A DNA stretch of 64,000 bases. Origin: Nemertoderma westbladi (Eukaryota; Xenacoelomorpha; Nemertodermatida; Nemertodermatidae). A program made the position numbers and the translations under genes. Positions 40,921 through 52,014 of this stretch are shown here, in pieces (the first letter of the stretch is position 1; each line of letters starts with the position of its first letter). The notes below the pieces were generated by a model. The model was not told the DNA's origin. It saw nothing but the letters and a program-made list of their open reading frames with translations, and made no database searches. The DNA is taken from the NCBI GenBank assembly GCA_032718475.1, contig JAUCBJ010008828.1:18172-82171 (forward strand). The letters are read 5' to 3'.

Positions 40921-43254
40921 ATAACGGATATTTAGTCTGTATTGCAGTGTAGGCATTAAATACAGTTTAATATTGTTCTGGTAAGAACAATAACGGATAT
41001 AGCTTCTTTATTGCAGTAAGCAATAAAGTTGAAAGTACCGGTTGACCGGTAAACCTGAACCGGTACTTCTGTAGGTCAGTAGGCCCAACTGCCAGAACCG
41101 GTACTGCTGTAGATCCGTAGGTCCAACTGTCAGAACCGGTACTTCTGTAGGTCCGTAGGCCCAACTGTCCTAACCGGTACTTCCAGTATAAGTACAATAG
41201 TATTATTCGATTGTGATATATTGTATATTGTAGGCTGCTAAGGGATTAGGGATTGATCAACCCTTATTCCTTTGTATGGTTTACTTATTTCTGTCAGTTT
41301 TATTTGTTTGTAGGCCAATATTGAGCAGAAGGCGTGTAAGCCTGATCAGATTGTACAGACAATTTGTAGGCTGAGCTGTTGTCTGATTGCTGTTAAGTCC
41401 GAACGGATTGCAGTGTGTGTAGATCACCTGTCCGATAAAGAACGGTTAGGAAGTAGGGGCAGCCAATACTGTAAGGTAAACCCCCAACTAAAGAATAAGT
41501 CGTACTACTGGGTTAGAACGCATACTACCTAATCATTTCGGAGTCTGCATGTCCTGTAGTTTATTTGGGCTTGAGAGTAGTCTGCCATCGTTTAGTCTGT
41601 ACTTTGTTTGTGTAGTCGGTACAGGTAGCGTATAATATTTTATTTAGATAATTTGTAGGCTGGATAGTTGTCTGGCTGATTGTTGGGTTTGAGGAAATTT
41701 CGGTGTGTGTAAAGCATCTGTCCGATAAAGAACGGTTAGGAAGTAGGGGCAGCAAAAGCTGTAAGGTAAACCCCCATCTAAAGAATAAGTCGTACTACTG
41801 GGTTAGAACGCATACTACTTAACCATTTCGGAGTCTACATATACCGTAGTTTGTTTAAGCTTGATAGTAGTCTGTCAGTATTTGGTCTGCATTTTGTTTG
41901 AATGGTCTGTACGCGTAGCGTAATATTTATTATTCAGAGTTTATGCGATTATTCGCAACATTCATATCCCCAAGATTATTCCTACAGTAATTGTGTTTGT
42001 TATACATACCGTTATAGTTAAACTAACCCCGGTACTATACGGGCTGCTCGGCGTAGGTAAAGACTGGTGATTTTGTGCACCGGTCACTCCAGCAGATACC
42101 GTGGTTCTTTTAGCTGTTCAAGTATTTTTAACTACTGATTATTTGTTATACAAGTACTTGTACCTAATTTAGGGTTTAGTGTACAGTACTTTCCGAAAGT
42201 AATTATTGTAGGCATTATATTTGTGTTGTAAAGTGGTTGATAGGCACATACGTTAGCTCTATTAACTTCTAGGTAGGAACACTCCGTGATACATAACGTA
42301 GTACCTATAGCGATACGGCTATAGGTCGTCAGGCGGTGGTATTTTCCTATCTGGACAGCGCAGTGTATTTACTACTACTTATTATTTTCAAATACCGTAG
42401 TAACCTGTCCGTTGTAATAACCAGATTTCTAACCCTTTGTTAGGCTGGTTTGTAGACTTCTTGTAAAATTACCCTGGAAATTCGTATTTTGTGTTTTTGT
42501 AAATTTTTGTGTTTATTTAGAGATTGTAATCTCACCCGAATTGTACGTAATTAGTAGTATTAAGTAACTTAGGTAAATTAGCATTATTTGTTTTAGTGTC
42601 CTATAAGTAACACTTCACTGAAAGCGCACCGCTTTGTGTAGTGATTACTCCCCAGAAATAATAACATTTATTTCAAACATTGACAAAAACCCATTTCAAC
42701 GGGTATATATATATTATAAATCAACTCAAACGATTTATAAATAGTAGGCCTGCCATACACCCATTAGGTCTCAATATCAGTTGGACTACTGCTCAAATAA
42801 CGGTAATAAAGTAAGTAAAGTAACCAAGTAACCCTAAAATTCAGAAATTCAATTATTTAAAATAATTGGTATACCGGTATTTACGATAGGCCTATTATCT
42901 TTATTTCTATAAATTTTAGGTTGAAATCATACCGGTACTCTGTAATTAATTCTAGTCTGTAATTATACTTATATATATACACTATAAGTGTAAACTGCAT
43001 ACCGGTATTCATGATAGGCCTATTATATATTTATATATATTTGTGCTAAAATTACCTACCGGTATTCTGTGATAAACTAGTCTGTAATAATACTTATATA
43101 TACTATAAGCATACCGGTATTCTAATATATTATATATATCACGCTACATTGAGTAGCAGTATCGGTAATTAATTACTAGGCTAACAGTGATACTGAATTA
43201 CTAGACTTGCTTTAACTGTAATATAGCAGTAGGCATTCAACTGTACCATCAAAC
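40921..43254 (+). other. BEL2 long 5' leader with tandem repeats
   Basis: 2.3 kb of non-coding leader. It holds about three copies of a ~38-bp unit rich in AACCGGTACTTCTGTAGGTC (41035-41180). A ~294-bp tandem duplication follows, with CTGTCCGATAAAGAACGGTT at about 41427 and again at 41721. Imperfect repeats containing ATACCGGTATTC and ATAGGCCTATTAT lie at about 42868-43115. No PBS complementary to a known tRNA was recognised. Confidence 0.7.
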
Positions 43255-46200
43255 ATGTCTGACACAACCCAATCACTGTCGGATAGTCTCCTAGATAGTG
43301 TTAGAATGACTGTTAGACAGTGTCTTAAAAAGATCAGTGACCCAGATCCAAGTATAGAACATCCTAGATCCAAGTCGAAGTCACCTCCTGCTGTAAGAAA
43401 GGCCATCCCTACTGTAGTAATCTCAGACCCTAGGCTAGTCCAACATCGTAGGTCTATCATTGGCACTCGGGCCCAAGTCAAGCGGGATCAAGAAGCAGCG
43501 GAACCTCAACAACCCGCGAGCCAAGAACTTACTTCTCAACGGCCCGATAGCTCCAGTAGTTCGGATACTGTTGAGCGGACGCCCGAACGCGGAGCGAAGA
43601 TGGCGGATAAGGTTTATGATGAGCGGCCAACCTATGAAGAATCAACCGACGCCACTTCTTCTCAAGAAGAAAGCGAAGTGACAGCAGAGAAACCGCATAA
43701 GAGGGATGCCATTGACATTTATCTGTCAGACTATCAACGTTTTTTAGGTGATGACGAGTTGAGGAGAAGGTTAGAGGGACTTAGCCCTAATAGTGAAGGA
43801 ACCAAGCTTGTGTTGGATGCCATCGATGTGGAAATGAGGGCTGCGAATCAGGCTAAATTTGATGAACAACTCCGCATCACACGAGTCCAGGAAGAACAAG
43901 TAAAGAAAAAACGTATAGAAGACAGAAAGGCAGCGGCGGTAGCAGCAGCAGTGGCAGCTGCAGAAGCAGAAACAAAAGCGGCAGTAGCAGCAGCAAAAGC
44001 AGCGGCCGAAGCAGAAACAAAAGCGGCAGCGGCAGTGGCAGCGGCAGAGACAAAAGCGGCAGTAGCGGCAGCGGAGGCGGTGGCCGAAGCGGAAAGAAAA
44101 GCGGCGGAGGCAGTGGCAGAAGCCGAACGGAGAGCGACTGAAGAAACCACCCAATTAGAATTGGAAAACATTCAGGAGAATCAAGACTGCATAAATAAAC
44201 AGTTAACAGCTAGTAATATGCAGATGATGAATCGATCTACTCCCAAAAGACAGGGATATACATCATCTGAGGAAGGCGATACCACCGATACTGAAGGCAA
44301 GGGAAATAGATCTCGTCTAAGTAGACGTAAAAGAACATTCCACCGTCAGAAATTGCCTGATTTGCCTCCAGCTGTTAGAAGGCAACTAAATAATACCAAC
44401 TTAGGTAGTGCAGAGCCCACAGACCAAATAATTAAAATAGAAAGACTCCCTACTATAGTAGATGAGCCTGAAATAATTAGGCCTGTTCTTGAAATCACCC
44501 CTTCGGTGATAGACACACCTGTGCTCCCTGAAACTACCTCTAAATTCCCTCTGCATAGCACTAAGCTACCTGTGCCCCGTAGAACTGCCCAGGAGACAGT
44601 TCAGGTTCTGGACCCCGAGCGAAATACTCCTGATTTGTCGCCCGTTGTCCCTCGTCCGCCCGCTACAACGTTGGCGACTCCCGCTTCGGCGGTCGAATGG
44701 GTGGACGAGAGAAGGCGGGGGATGGATCTCCTGCTCGGGCAGATGCAGGAGACTGTTCAGCAATTTAAGGGCACAGTAAGGGAAAGTAGGCTAGAGTTGC
44801 AAGAAGTGCAGCAAAGTATCGCGCTAGAACGCGATAAATTAGTAAATACCCAAAAGGGTATACCACCACCCTCTGTAACAATGTGTCAACCTGTTAGGTC
44901 TGAAGTATCGCATGCGCAAGGTGTGGAGCCTACACGCATCTATACTGCTAGCGAAGTAGAAACTCCTATAGTGAACCCTATTAAGGGTAATTATAGACCT
45001 GTTGATAATGACATTCCCTATAGAACTGATCATAATCCGAGAAATTTATATACCGATAACTCGATATTAAATAACACGATGGCCCAAGAAAGTTTTACGC
45101 GTCAAATGGCTAGAACCGAAGCCCGGCAAGCGGTAAAGGTGGGAGAGATCGTCAAGTTCAATGGAGATGAGATGAAATGGTTACCTTTTAATGAATATTA
45201 CAAAGATAACATACAGAACTCTGTACTATCTAATGGAGAAAAACTTAGATACCTCATCGAGTGCTTGGAAGGATCTCCCAAGTCAATGGCGTTAAAATTT
45301 ATTGGACATCCAGATGGATTAAGACAAGTTTGGGATACACTAAACATCAGGTATGGTAATAGGACTAACATAGCTAGGTATTTATATGCGAAATTAATGG
45401 CGCCCCGAAAGTTTCTTAGCAGCGGGATTATAGAGTTTTCCGATGAGATTCAGGAGATCTGTAGACAACTAGATTGGTTAGGTAAGTCTCATGAATACCA
45501 GAATTCTATGGTTGTAGGAGCCTTAGCATCTACTTTGCCCAAGGGTGGAGTAGGTACACGCTGGGACAAGAAGGTGTTATATATGATGGAACAACAACAA
45601 CGAGACCCTACCATGGCTGATCTCATGTCATTCTTGGATAGCGAGGTGAAATTACAGCTCATAAAGCAGTCCAGAGAGAAGACAGCGGAAAGTAAGGTAA
45701 GTGAGAAACCCGTTTCTAGGAGAAGGGTAACACCAGTATGTTATACCGACGACGGTGAAAGCCAAACTTCTCAAGGAGAGGACAGCGGGAAAGACACTGA
45801 CAGATCTTATTATGTCAATAAAATGCCTAAAGGTCAGGTAAGTAAATCCGAGTCTCGACCCAATGACAGAAGGGAACCGGTACAAAAAACCCTTCCTACG
45901 TCTCCTAAAAGAATTCAGGTGAGAAAGCCCGAGGAAAGAACAAGTGTGCACCACATAGCACAGGTTAAAGTAAGTAACATCAAGCCGAAATGTGTGCTGT
46001 GCGACGGGCCCCACCGTTTAAATGCGTGTGATAAATTCTTGAGGAAATCACTAAAGGATAGACGTGAAGTCATGTGGGATAAGCGGTTGTGTTATAATTG
46101 CCTCAGACGAGGACACCAACGGCGAACCTGTTACTCCGACGCAAGGTGTGCAAAGTGCGGCGCAAAACATCATATCTTGTTGCACACGGAATTCGAACGA

Positions 46201-47730
46201 AACAGCCCGAGTCAGGTAAGTGAGTCCGAACTACATGTCCAATTCAGTGATGTGAACGACACTGATCAATCTGAGATGGAAGGATTCTATACGGACGAGT
46301 TCTCCGACGAAAACGAATCCTGTTACTTAATAAACACCACCGCAGTGTATCGAGCACTCATGTATGAGAAAGACACAGACAGCGACCTCACCCTAACTAC
46401 TTCAGATCAACAACCATCTTGGAAAGCGCCAACTTCCAATATAGGAATCCGAGAATTTCCTGTAGTCCAGTTACGGGTCCACGGACCTCAGAAGAGCTAT
46501 ATAGTGAACGCCCTCCTGGACTCCGGTAGCACAGGAACATTCATCGATAAAGAACTAGCCGAAGTCATCTTTGCTGGACAACCCAAGTTCCGAACCAAGC
46601 TAAACATGTCAGGGATCATGCAGGTTTGGAATTCTACTGTAGCTGCCGACTATTATATAGGTGAGTTGTCCACTCCACAGGATAAACTAGGAGAATACAG
46701 TATAAGGTCAGTAAAAATGGTGGCAATAAAGAACTTCGCTACCACCCAAGTGGAACCTTATAATTGGGACGAAGATGATCATGCCCAACAACTTAACATC
46801 CCTAGATTCGACACCGATTATCCTGGAGTACAAATATTAATCGGTCAAAACGCGCATGAGGCGCTGGAGACATTAGAGAAACGACCTACTCAACCGCAAC
46901 CACTTCAGACCTATGCGGTAAGAACTAGAGTAGGTTGGTACCTTACTGGACCTTCCCGTAGAACGCTCAGAGAAAGACTGCTTCAAGATCGCGTCTGCCA
47001 GGTGAGTGAATGGGAAGATGATACTAGTGAGGGAGACGACCCAACTGAGGGAACACCATACTCCTCAGATAATGACGATATTAGCTCCAATGTAGATCAA
47101 TGGAGATATTGCCCCAAGAAGTTTAATCCAACTGACATCGCTTCCAGAGGAGCAACTCCTCAAGAACTGACAGATACTACAGACCGGTTAGGTGAACCCG
47201 ACTTCCTGAGTAAGGAGGATGAATGGCCTCCCCATCTTACTCCGACTGAGATTAGACCAGCCAAGGGAGCGGAGAAAGTTAAACCTAAAACCCGGACGGG
47301 TGGAGCGGAGTTATTTGAACCCGGGATAGATCTGTCGGTATTACATATTGCCAGGGACGACGCCGTGGATCTGGACCTCCCCACCGCGAGTGGATCCTTC
47401 ATGAAGATCAGAGAGAGCGATTGGAGCTCTGGAACATCAGACGTCTCGCAGGGACTCTCACCTCTCCTGCAGAGAGCGACGGACCACTATAGCTCCTGGA
47501 ATCGGCTTTGTAAGGCCGTCGTGTACTTAGAGCGATGTTTCTATCGTCACTATTCCAGGACGAAGAGGAAACCTGGAATTGTATTCGGGATGCAGCGACT
47601 CAATCGCCCAGCTGGTCGTTTGTGTTTACCGGAAGGGAATGGAGGACTCTCCGGAAACTGTGGAAGGCAAGATTCTCTTCCCACGACCACCTCCCTAATC
47701 CTTCAAACATCTAGGGACTCCATAACGTAA
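43255..47730 (+). CDS. BEL2 gag-protease polyprotein with pol remnant
   Basis: 1491 codons from the ATG at 43255. It has an N-terminal charged region; an Ala/Glu/Lys-rich helical segment (about 225-295); a second helical region near 500; and a DUF1759-like gag domain (from about 627, VGEIVKFNGDEMKWLPF). Knuckles include CVLCDGPHRLNAC, CYNCLRRGHQRRTC (canonical CCHC) and CAKCGAKHHILLH (about 912-980). The aspartic protease is ALLDSGSTGTFID (about 1085-1098), followed by the BEL/Pao post-protease block (ILIGQNAHEAL, GWYLTGP). The sequence then jumps, across an acidic linker (about 1245-1280), to QWRYCPKKFNPTDIASRG and EPDFLSKEDEWPP. These normally lie between RNase H and integrase, so RT and RNase H have been deleted while the frame was kept. 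The integrase core is also missing and the C-terminus is out of character. Gag and protease look functional. Confidence 0.88.
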   Translation: MSDTTQSLSDSLLDSVRMTVRQCLKKISDPDPSIEHPRSKSKSPPAVRKAIPTVVISDPRLVQHRRSIIGTRAQVKRDQEAAEPQQPASQELTSQRPDSSSSSDTVERTPERGAKMADKVYDERPTYEESTDATSSQEESEVTAEKPHKRDAIDIYLSDYQRFLGDDELRRRLEGLSPNSEGTKLVLDAIDVEMRAANQAKFDEQLRITRVQEEQVKKKRIEDRKAAAVAAAVAAAEAETKAAVAAAKAAAEAETKAAAAVAAAETKAAVAAAEAVAEAERKAAEAVAEAERRATEETTQLELENIQENQDCINKQLTASNMQMMNRSTPKRQGYTSSEEGDTTDTEGKGNRSRLSRRKRTFHRQKLPDLPPAVRRQLNNTNLGSAEPTDQIIKIERLPTIVDEPEIIRPVLEITPSVIDTPVLPETTSKFPLHSTKLPVPRRTAQETVQVLDPERNTPDLSPVVPRPPATTLATPASAVEWVDERRRGMDLLLGQMQETVQQFKGTVRESRLELQEVQQSIALERDKLVNTQKGIPPPSVTMCQPVRSEVSHAQGVEPTRIYTASEVETPIVNPIKGNYRPVDNDIPYRTDHNPRNLYTDNSILNNTMAQESFTRQMARTEARQAVKVGEIVKFNGDEMKWLPFNEYYKDNIQNSVLSNGEKLRYLIECLEGSPKSMALKFIGHPDGLRQVWDTLNIRYGNRTNIARYLYAKLMAPRKFLSSGIIEFSDEIQEICRQLDWLGKSHEYQNSMVVGALASTLPKGGVGTRWDKKVLYMMEQQQRDPTMADLMSFLDSEVKLQLIKQSREKTAESKVSEKPVSRRRVTPVCYTDDGESQTSQGEDSGKDTDRSYYVNKMPKGQVSKSESRPNDRREPVQKTLPTSPKRIQVRKPEERTSVHHIAQVKVSNIKPKCVLCDGPHRLNACDKFLRKSLKDRREVMWDKRLCYNCLRRGHQRRTCYSDARCAKCGAKHHILLHTEFERNSPSQVSESELHVQFSDVNDTDQSEMEGFYTDEFSDENESCYLINTTAVYRALMYEKDTDSDLTLTTSDQQPSWKAPTSNIGIREFPVVQLRVHGPQKSYIVNALLDSGSTGTFIDKELAEVIFAGQPKFRTKLNMSGIMQVWNSTVAADYYIGELSTPQDKLGEYSIRSVKMVAIKNFATTQVEPYNWDEDDHAQQLNIPRFDTDYPGVQILIGQNAHEALETLEKRPTQPQPLQTYAVRTRVGWYLTGPSRRTLRERLLQDRVCQVSEWEDDTSEGDDPTEGTPYSSDNDDISSNVDQWRYCPKKFNPTDIASRGATPQELTDTTDRLGEPDFLSKEDEWPPHLTPTEIRPAKGAEKVKPKTRTGGAELFEPGIDLSVLHIARDDAVDLDLPTASGSFMKIRESDWSSGTSDVSQGLSPLLQRATDHYSSWNRLCKAVVYLERCFYRHYSRTKRKPGIVFGMQRLNRPAGRLCLPEGNGGLSGNCGRQDSLPTTTSLILQTSRDSIT

Positions 47731-49376
47731 CAACATATGGAGTGGGTGTGTGACTCTATTATTTTATATTATTTTATTATTTTTATATTTCTGTATGTAT
47801 TACTATGTAATTTTATTATAATCGTTTTCTTTAATTTTATTCAGTAGAATGTTATTTTAGCGATTATTTAGTAGATTAGTGCAATATATATTCGCGTTTA
47901 TTATTTAATTACGTATATTATATTTAGTGCGACGGCGAAGAAATAATTCTTTTTCTCTTTCCTTACTGTCCGTATTATATTATAAATACGTAACTACAGT
48001 AAGATGAAATGTCCGTACTTATTAAAGTACAATAAAGCCACTACTATATTAAAGTATTATTGGTAGGCAGAGTATTAGGAATGCAAAGTTCAGATCCTCG
48101 TGTCTCAGCTAAACCAAGCTCTGGGTAGACCTTGGAAACGACTTGCCTCTTCACACTGACATTGCTTCGTGCGATATTGCTCTCATACCGTATATTAAAT
48201 AATACATATAGTAGCGTGATGTCCCTCTAACAGTAGCGTAAAACGCACATAAATCTGTTAAACCTTTTGACCATCTGTAATTCTAGTCGATTAAGATATC
48301 GCGGCACCCACCGATATACTTGAAAGACAAATTTTAGAATCAGTGGTTAACAAGTTCTGGAATAAATTGGTGCCCATCTCAAATATTAATTATTTAATAT
48401 TTGCAAATCTAATAAATCAAAATCTGTAAAATTCAGATCCTTCAACAATTCTAGTCAATTAAGATATCGTAGCATTTACCGATATTCTTAAAAAGACAAT
48501 TGTCATAGAATTAAGGATCTTGTGTCCCCAGACATGTTCTAGAATCAAAATATGTCAATTTAATTATCAAATAATAAAATTTCAGGGAATAAATTTAAAT
48601 TCATGCCTTTTAATGAATTTAATAAATTGCCATTTTTACGCAATTTATAACATTCCCAAAATTCCATTAATTAATAGATCAAGGGAGCGGAGATTTATCG
48701 TATTATGAGTATGAGTGTGCGAAGTCTCCCAAACATAGTCAATAGCCGATAAAATTCATAAAGTCATGTATAAAACAGGACATTGACTATTAAAGAATTA
48801 CTATTAAATAACATCCCAGATCTGTATGCATTGGAATTACCCTAATTCTACCGCTAGCTTTACATAATGTCACCATAGCAACAACCACGCTAGAATTAGA
48901 ATTGAGTTAAGAGAACAATAGAAAGCTTGTCCCATTGAATAGCATAGGGAATAAATAGTGCACTGATAGTATCCAAGGATACATAATAATACAGTGACAT
49001 TCTGGAAGGCATTGACTAACGGACAAGTGACCCGAGTGTGTGTAATTTGTGACAAGTTGTGTGTGTGGTATTTGTGAGTTTATAGGCGAATGTTACTACT
49101 AAGGTGTGTTTACAGTAGCGAGTCGCAATTGTGAAAGTAACCCTAACTCTCCAGTAAGAACCTGAGGTGTATCTAAGCCTTTGGGACGGACAGTCGAGTG
49201 ACTTGTGCCGGTTGTCGTTGTCGTTGTGCGGCTACGTCGTTGGCGAAAGTACAGCGGCGACGACACATCGGCGCTGAGGATCTCGTACTGTCCGGGGGTT
49301 GATTGGGGTAGGCAGCGACGCCCGCTCGCCTAAATATAAACTCATTATAATATGGATAAACTCATATATAGCAGAT
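47731..49376 (+). other. BEL2 non-coding, AT-rich interior
   Basis: About 1.65 kb where integrase would be expected. No integrase motifs, no long frame. Contains two similar blocks around TTAAGATATCG..GC (about 48290 and 48465). Confidence 0.6.
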
Positions 49377-49680
49377 ATGACGGAGTTGATAGAAGATGGT
49401 CTTAGTATCGGGGAGCGATATACTCTACTTTTACAAGCGTTTGTTGATAGCTTAATACGCGGCGACGTTAGTCCAACTGCTGAGGAGGACGATGGTCGTT
49501 ATATCGAACCGCCAATGTCCCAAGAGCAGCTCGCGCGAGTTGGACTATAGAAAATTCGCTGCTCGATATACGCAGAGTAATGGTACGTATATGGTCTTCT
49601 TAACTACTGGTCATCCTATCGATTTACATAATACGGACTATGTCGACTATATATCCTGCCCAGCGGAGTCGGAACCATAA
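49377..49680 (+). pseudogene. Small ORF in BEL2, two overlapping frames
   Basis: An ATG at 49377 (MTELIEDGLSIGERYTLLLQ...) gives about 57 codons rich in acidic residues; an overlapping frame continues to 49680 (ELDYRKFAARYTQSNGTYMV...). The two could be one short protein split by a frame change. I do not recognise it, and it has no signal peptide or transmembrane segment. Confidence 0.3.
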
Positions 49681-50394
49681 ACTGAAATTCGAATGCGAAA
49701 ATTCTATTCGAAATCGACTCGAAAGAAAAGACACTAAAGAAACAAATAAACGCGGTAACTCCAACGTATATTTGGAATTCTTGATAGAAGCATTGTAACA
49801 ACAAATAAATATCACCCGCGTTTCCCCTACCAGACGTGCGTCTTTGGTATTATTATGATAAATGCCCTAGACCCAACTAATAAACGGAAAGACATAAACA
49901 TCCACGGAAACGTTGTGTTAAACACAGTTGTGCTCGTTATATTTACTGGAGTTTCGAGCGAAACTTGTTTGACGTATCACCTATGCTCACTCGGCTCGAA
50001 CGATCCTGGAGTAAACCTACGATCAGAGTCCCGGAATACTCGGTCAAACCTCCTCATTCCTTAGTTGGACCTCAGACCTGCGATCCTGGTGGTGTCGCGG
50101 ATCCTCGCGGACTGTATTCACTGTTCAAAGATCTAGTGCTACCCTAACAATTAATCGGTAACACTCCGACAGTGATTTCTAGCTAGCCGCCCATCTTACC
50201 TAGCCGGATTGTGACGCGGACACCTAATATCACTATCCAACCGTATGGTCGTTACCGTTTAACGCGATACAACCCTTCATCAAGGTGAAGGAGAGCGTTG
50301 TACGAAACGAGTTAAACGCTATTCTATAAAGATCAAAAAAGAAACCTGCGTTTGTTCAGATCAACGTAAGTTATAACAGTAAGTCCAATCGATA

Positions 50395-50707
50395 AACGAA
50401 TTGGCCTTATCTCAGTTCGATTGGGAAATCTCGAATCTCTAAGAAGATATCAAGCTTAGAAAACCCTATTCTCTGCGAGAGTTTTGGATGAACGTATCCA
50501 GCTACGAGCGGAGGAAAATCAGCTCGAGGAGAAGCATATCGAAACGGCGGATACCCCGACCATAATCCTACACCTTCTGATGCAATCATATTGCACCCTT
50601 CACCCAGGATTTATAGCCCTCCTAGTAAAGTGGCTCGCCCCAAAGAGAAAAGGACTCTTGCTAGCCTCAAAAAACTGCGTAAACGCCGTCTGCGTAAGAA
50701 AGACTAA
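50395..50707 (+). pseudogene. BEL2 3' ORF with basic C-terminal tail
   Basis: A frame from about 50395 to the stop at 50705-50707, interrupted by one TGA (50487-50489) where the BEL3 copy has CGA (Arg). It contains ENPILCESFG, then SGGKSARGEAYRNG, then HPSPR and ends in SLKKLRKRRLRKK, a strongly basic, nuclear-localisation-like tail. The same frame is open in BEL3 (63749-64000). Role unknown. Confidence 0.45.
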
Positions 50708-50785
50708 CTGTTTAGAGTATCTTTATATTTTAGAAACTGTGATTTGTTATATTTTATAGACTTAAATCCCATTTTCTGGGAGCGG

Positions 50786-52009
50786 TGTAAAAGCTTTTAC
50801 GTAATTAGCCGGTTATTATCCCCGTAAAGTACTCTGTGGTTGGTTTACCAGGCATAAAAAGGCCGTATCCTTGCTGTACTGGTGTTTTGGAGGACATAAA
50901 AGCCATTTCTTCTGTATTTGTACTTTAGAGGACATAATCTGCAATTTCGTGACGTAAAAGCTCGATACTCTTGAAAACAGTGTCGCTACCATGACGACGG
51001 CTAACGGCTGATATTGCCACGTTGCCCCATAGCCCTGCCTTCTGTATCTGCCAATAGGATTTGAGTTGGTTTTGATTTTGACCTATCACAGATCTACTGA
51101 ACTGAATTTCCTATCTGTATGCTCATTCTCTGTGGTGGGTGAGATCTTTGTAGAATAAGGGTAGCTGGTATTCTTATAGTTATTCTTATCAGTTTTTAGT
51201 GTTGTTGGTGATTCTAAGCCAGGAAGAACGGCTTTAGCCCTACACTAGTAGGCTTAATTATAAGGACATATATCCGTTATCTGCATTTATCACAACATAA
51301 CATACCATACCTAATCAAACAACCTGTGCATACTTTATATTGTTATACTGCTATTTACTGTCAGTTCTTCATAATATGGTTGATGAATTATTATATTTGG
51401 AATAACGATAAATAACCCCGAAACCCAATATTCTTGATATACCGAAGGTAGGAGAGAAGGGTTACATATAACAATTGTGACTTATGTTAAAGTGGTTTGA
51501 AGTGAATCTAATGTTATTTGATAGACCCTACATGATTCGGTCCGTGTTCCTTTTATATGTGACTAAAATCAGTGAAGATCGGCAGATTAGTGTGCAGTAT
51601 TGTGCAGCATTGTGTATGAGTGAGACTGATAACGAAGCATTTCCTAAAGAATGCGCCATATATGTGAATTGTAACTAAGCCATATCGTTGTGAGTAGTTT
51701 AAGTCATAACTCTGTTTATATAGATAGAGCGCCACGTCCTAAAGGAACTGTTAATATTCCCCGAAGGTGAATAATATTGTCAGAGATTATATAATACTGT
51801 CAGTCGAATAATACATTAGGCTTACATAGCAATACGATTAAGCTGTCGAAATCAATCTCCCGGGTATATCCAACGGGTGAATGATCGCGCACAGATTGGT
51901 TTCAACTAGTGTAGTGAATCAAATACTTGTTAGAGGCTAAAGCGATTTATTATCTAGAAGACATCCTAATTTGGCGGGTTAAACTGCCAAAGGTCTGAAA
52001 GCGCGAACA
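50786..52009 (+). repeat. BEL2 3' LTR
   Basis: 1224 bp, same length as the 5' LTR and nearly identical to it. It is followed by the TSD copy TACTG and the resumed LINE sequence. Confidence 0.95.
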
Positions 52010-52014
52010 TACTG

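Larger units (their letters stand above)
39697..52009 (+). mobile_element. BEL/Pao-like LTR element 'BEL2', lacking RT and integrase
   Basis: 12.3 kb with two 1224-bp LTRs (39697-40920 and 50786-52009), each TG...CA, and a TSD TACTG (39692-39696 and 52010-52014). The LINE reading frame resumes across the TSD, which confirms the insertion. I noticed only two LTR differences, near 39710 and 39771 versus 50799 and 50860, so the insertion is recent. A GGGAGCGG purine run precedes the 3' LTR. The sole long ORF encodes gag and protease; RT, RNase H and integrase are absent, so it must be mobilised in trans. Confidence 0.95.

Noticed and set aside
43771-44171. Minus-strand Ala-rich and Cys/Phe-rich frames opposite BEL2 gag
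   Set aside because: Shadows of the GCA/GCG-rich repeat coding for the Ala/Glu/Lys helix on the plus strand.
50407-50589. Minus-strand 60-codon frame in BEL2 3' region
   Set aside because: Opposite to the frame that is conserved with BEL3; no supporting feature.
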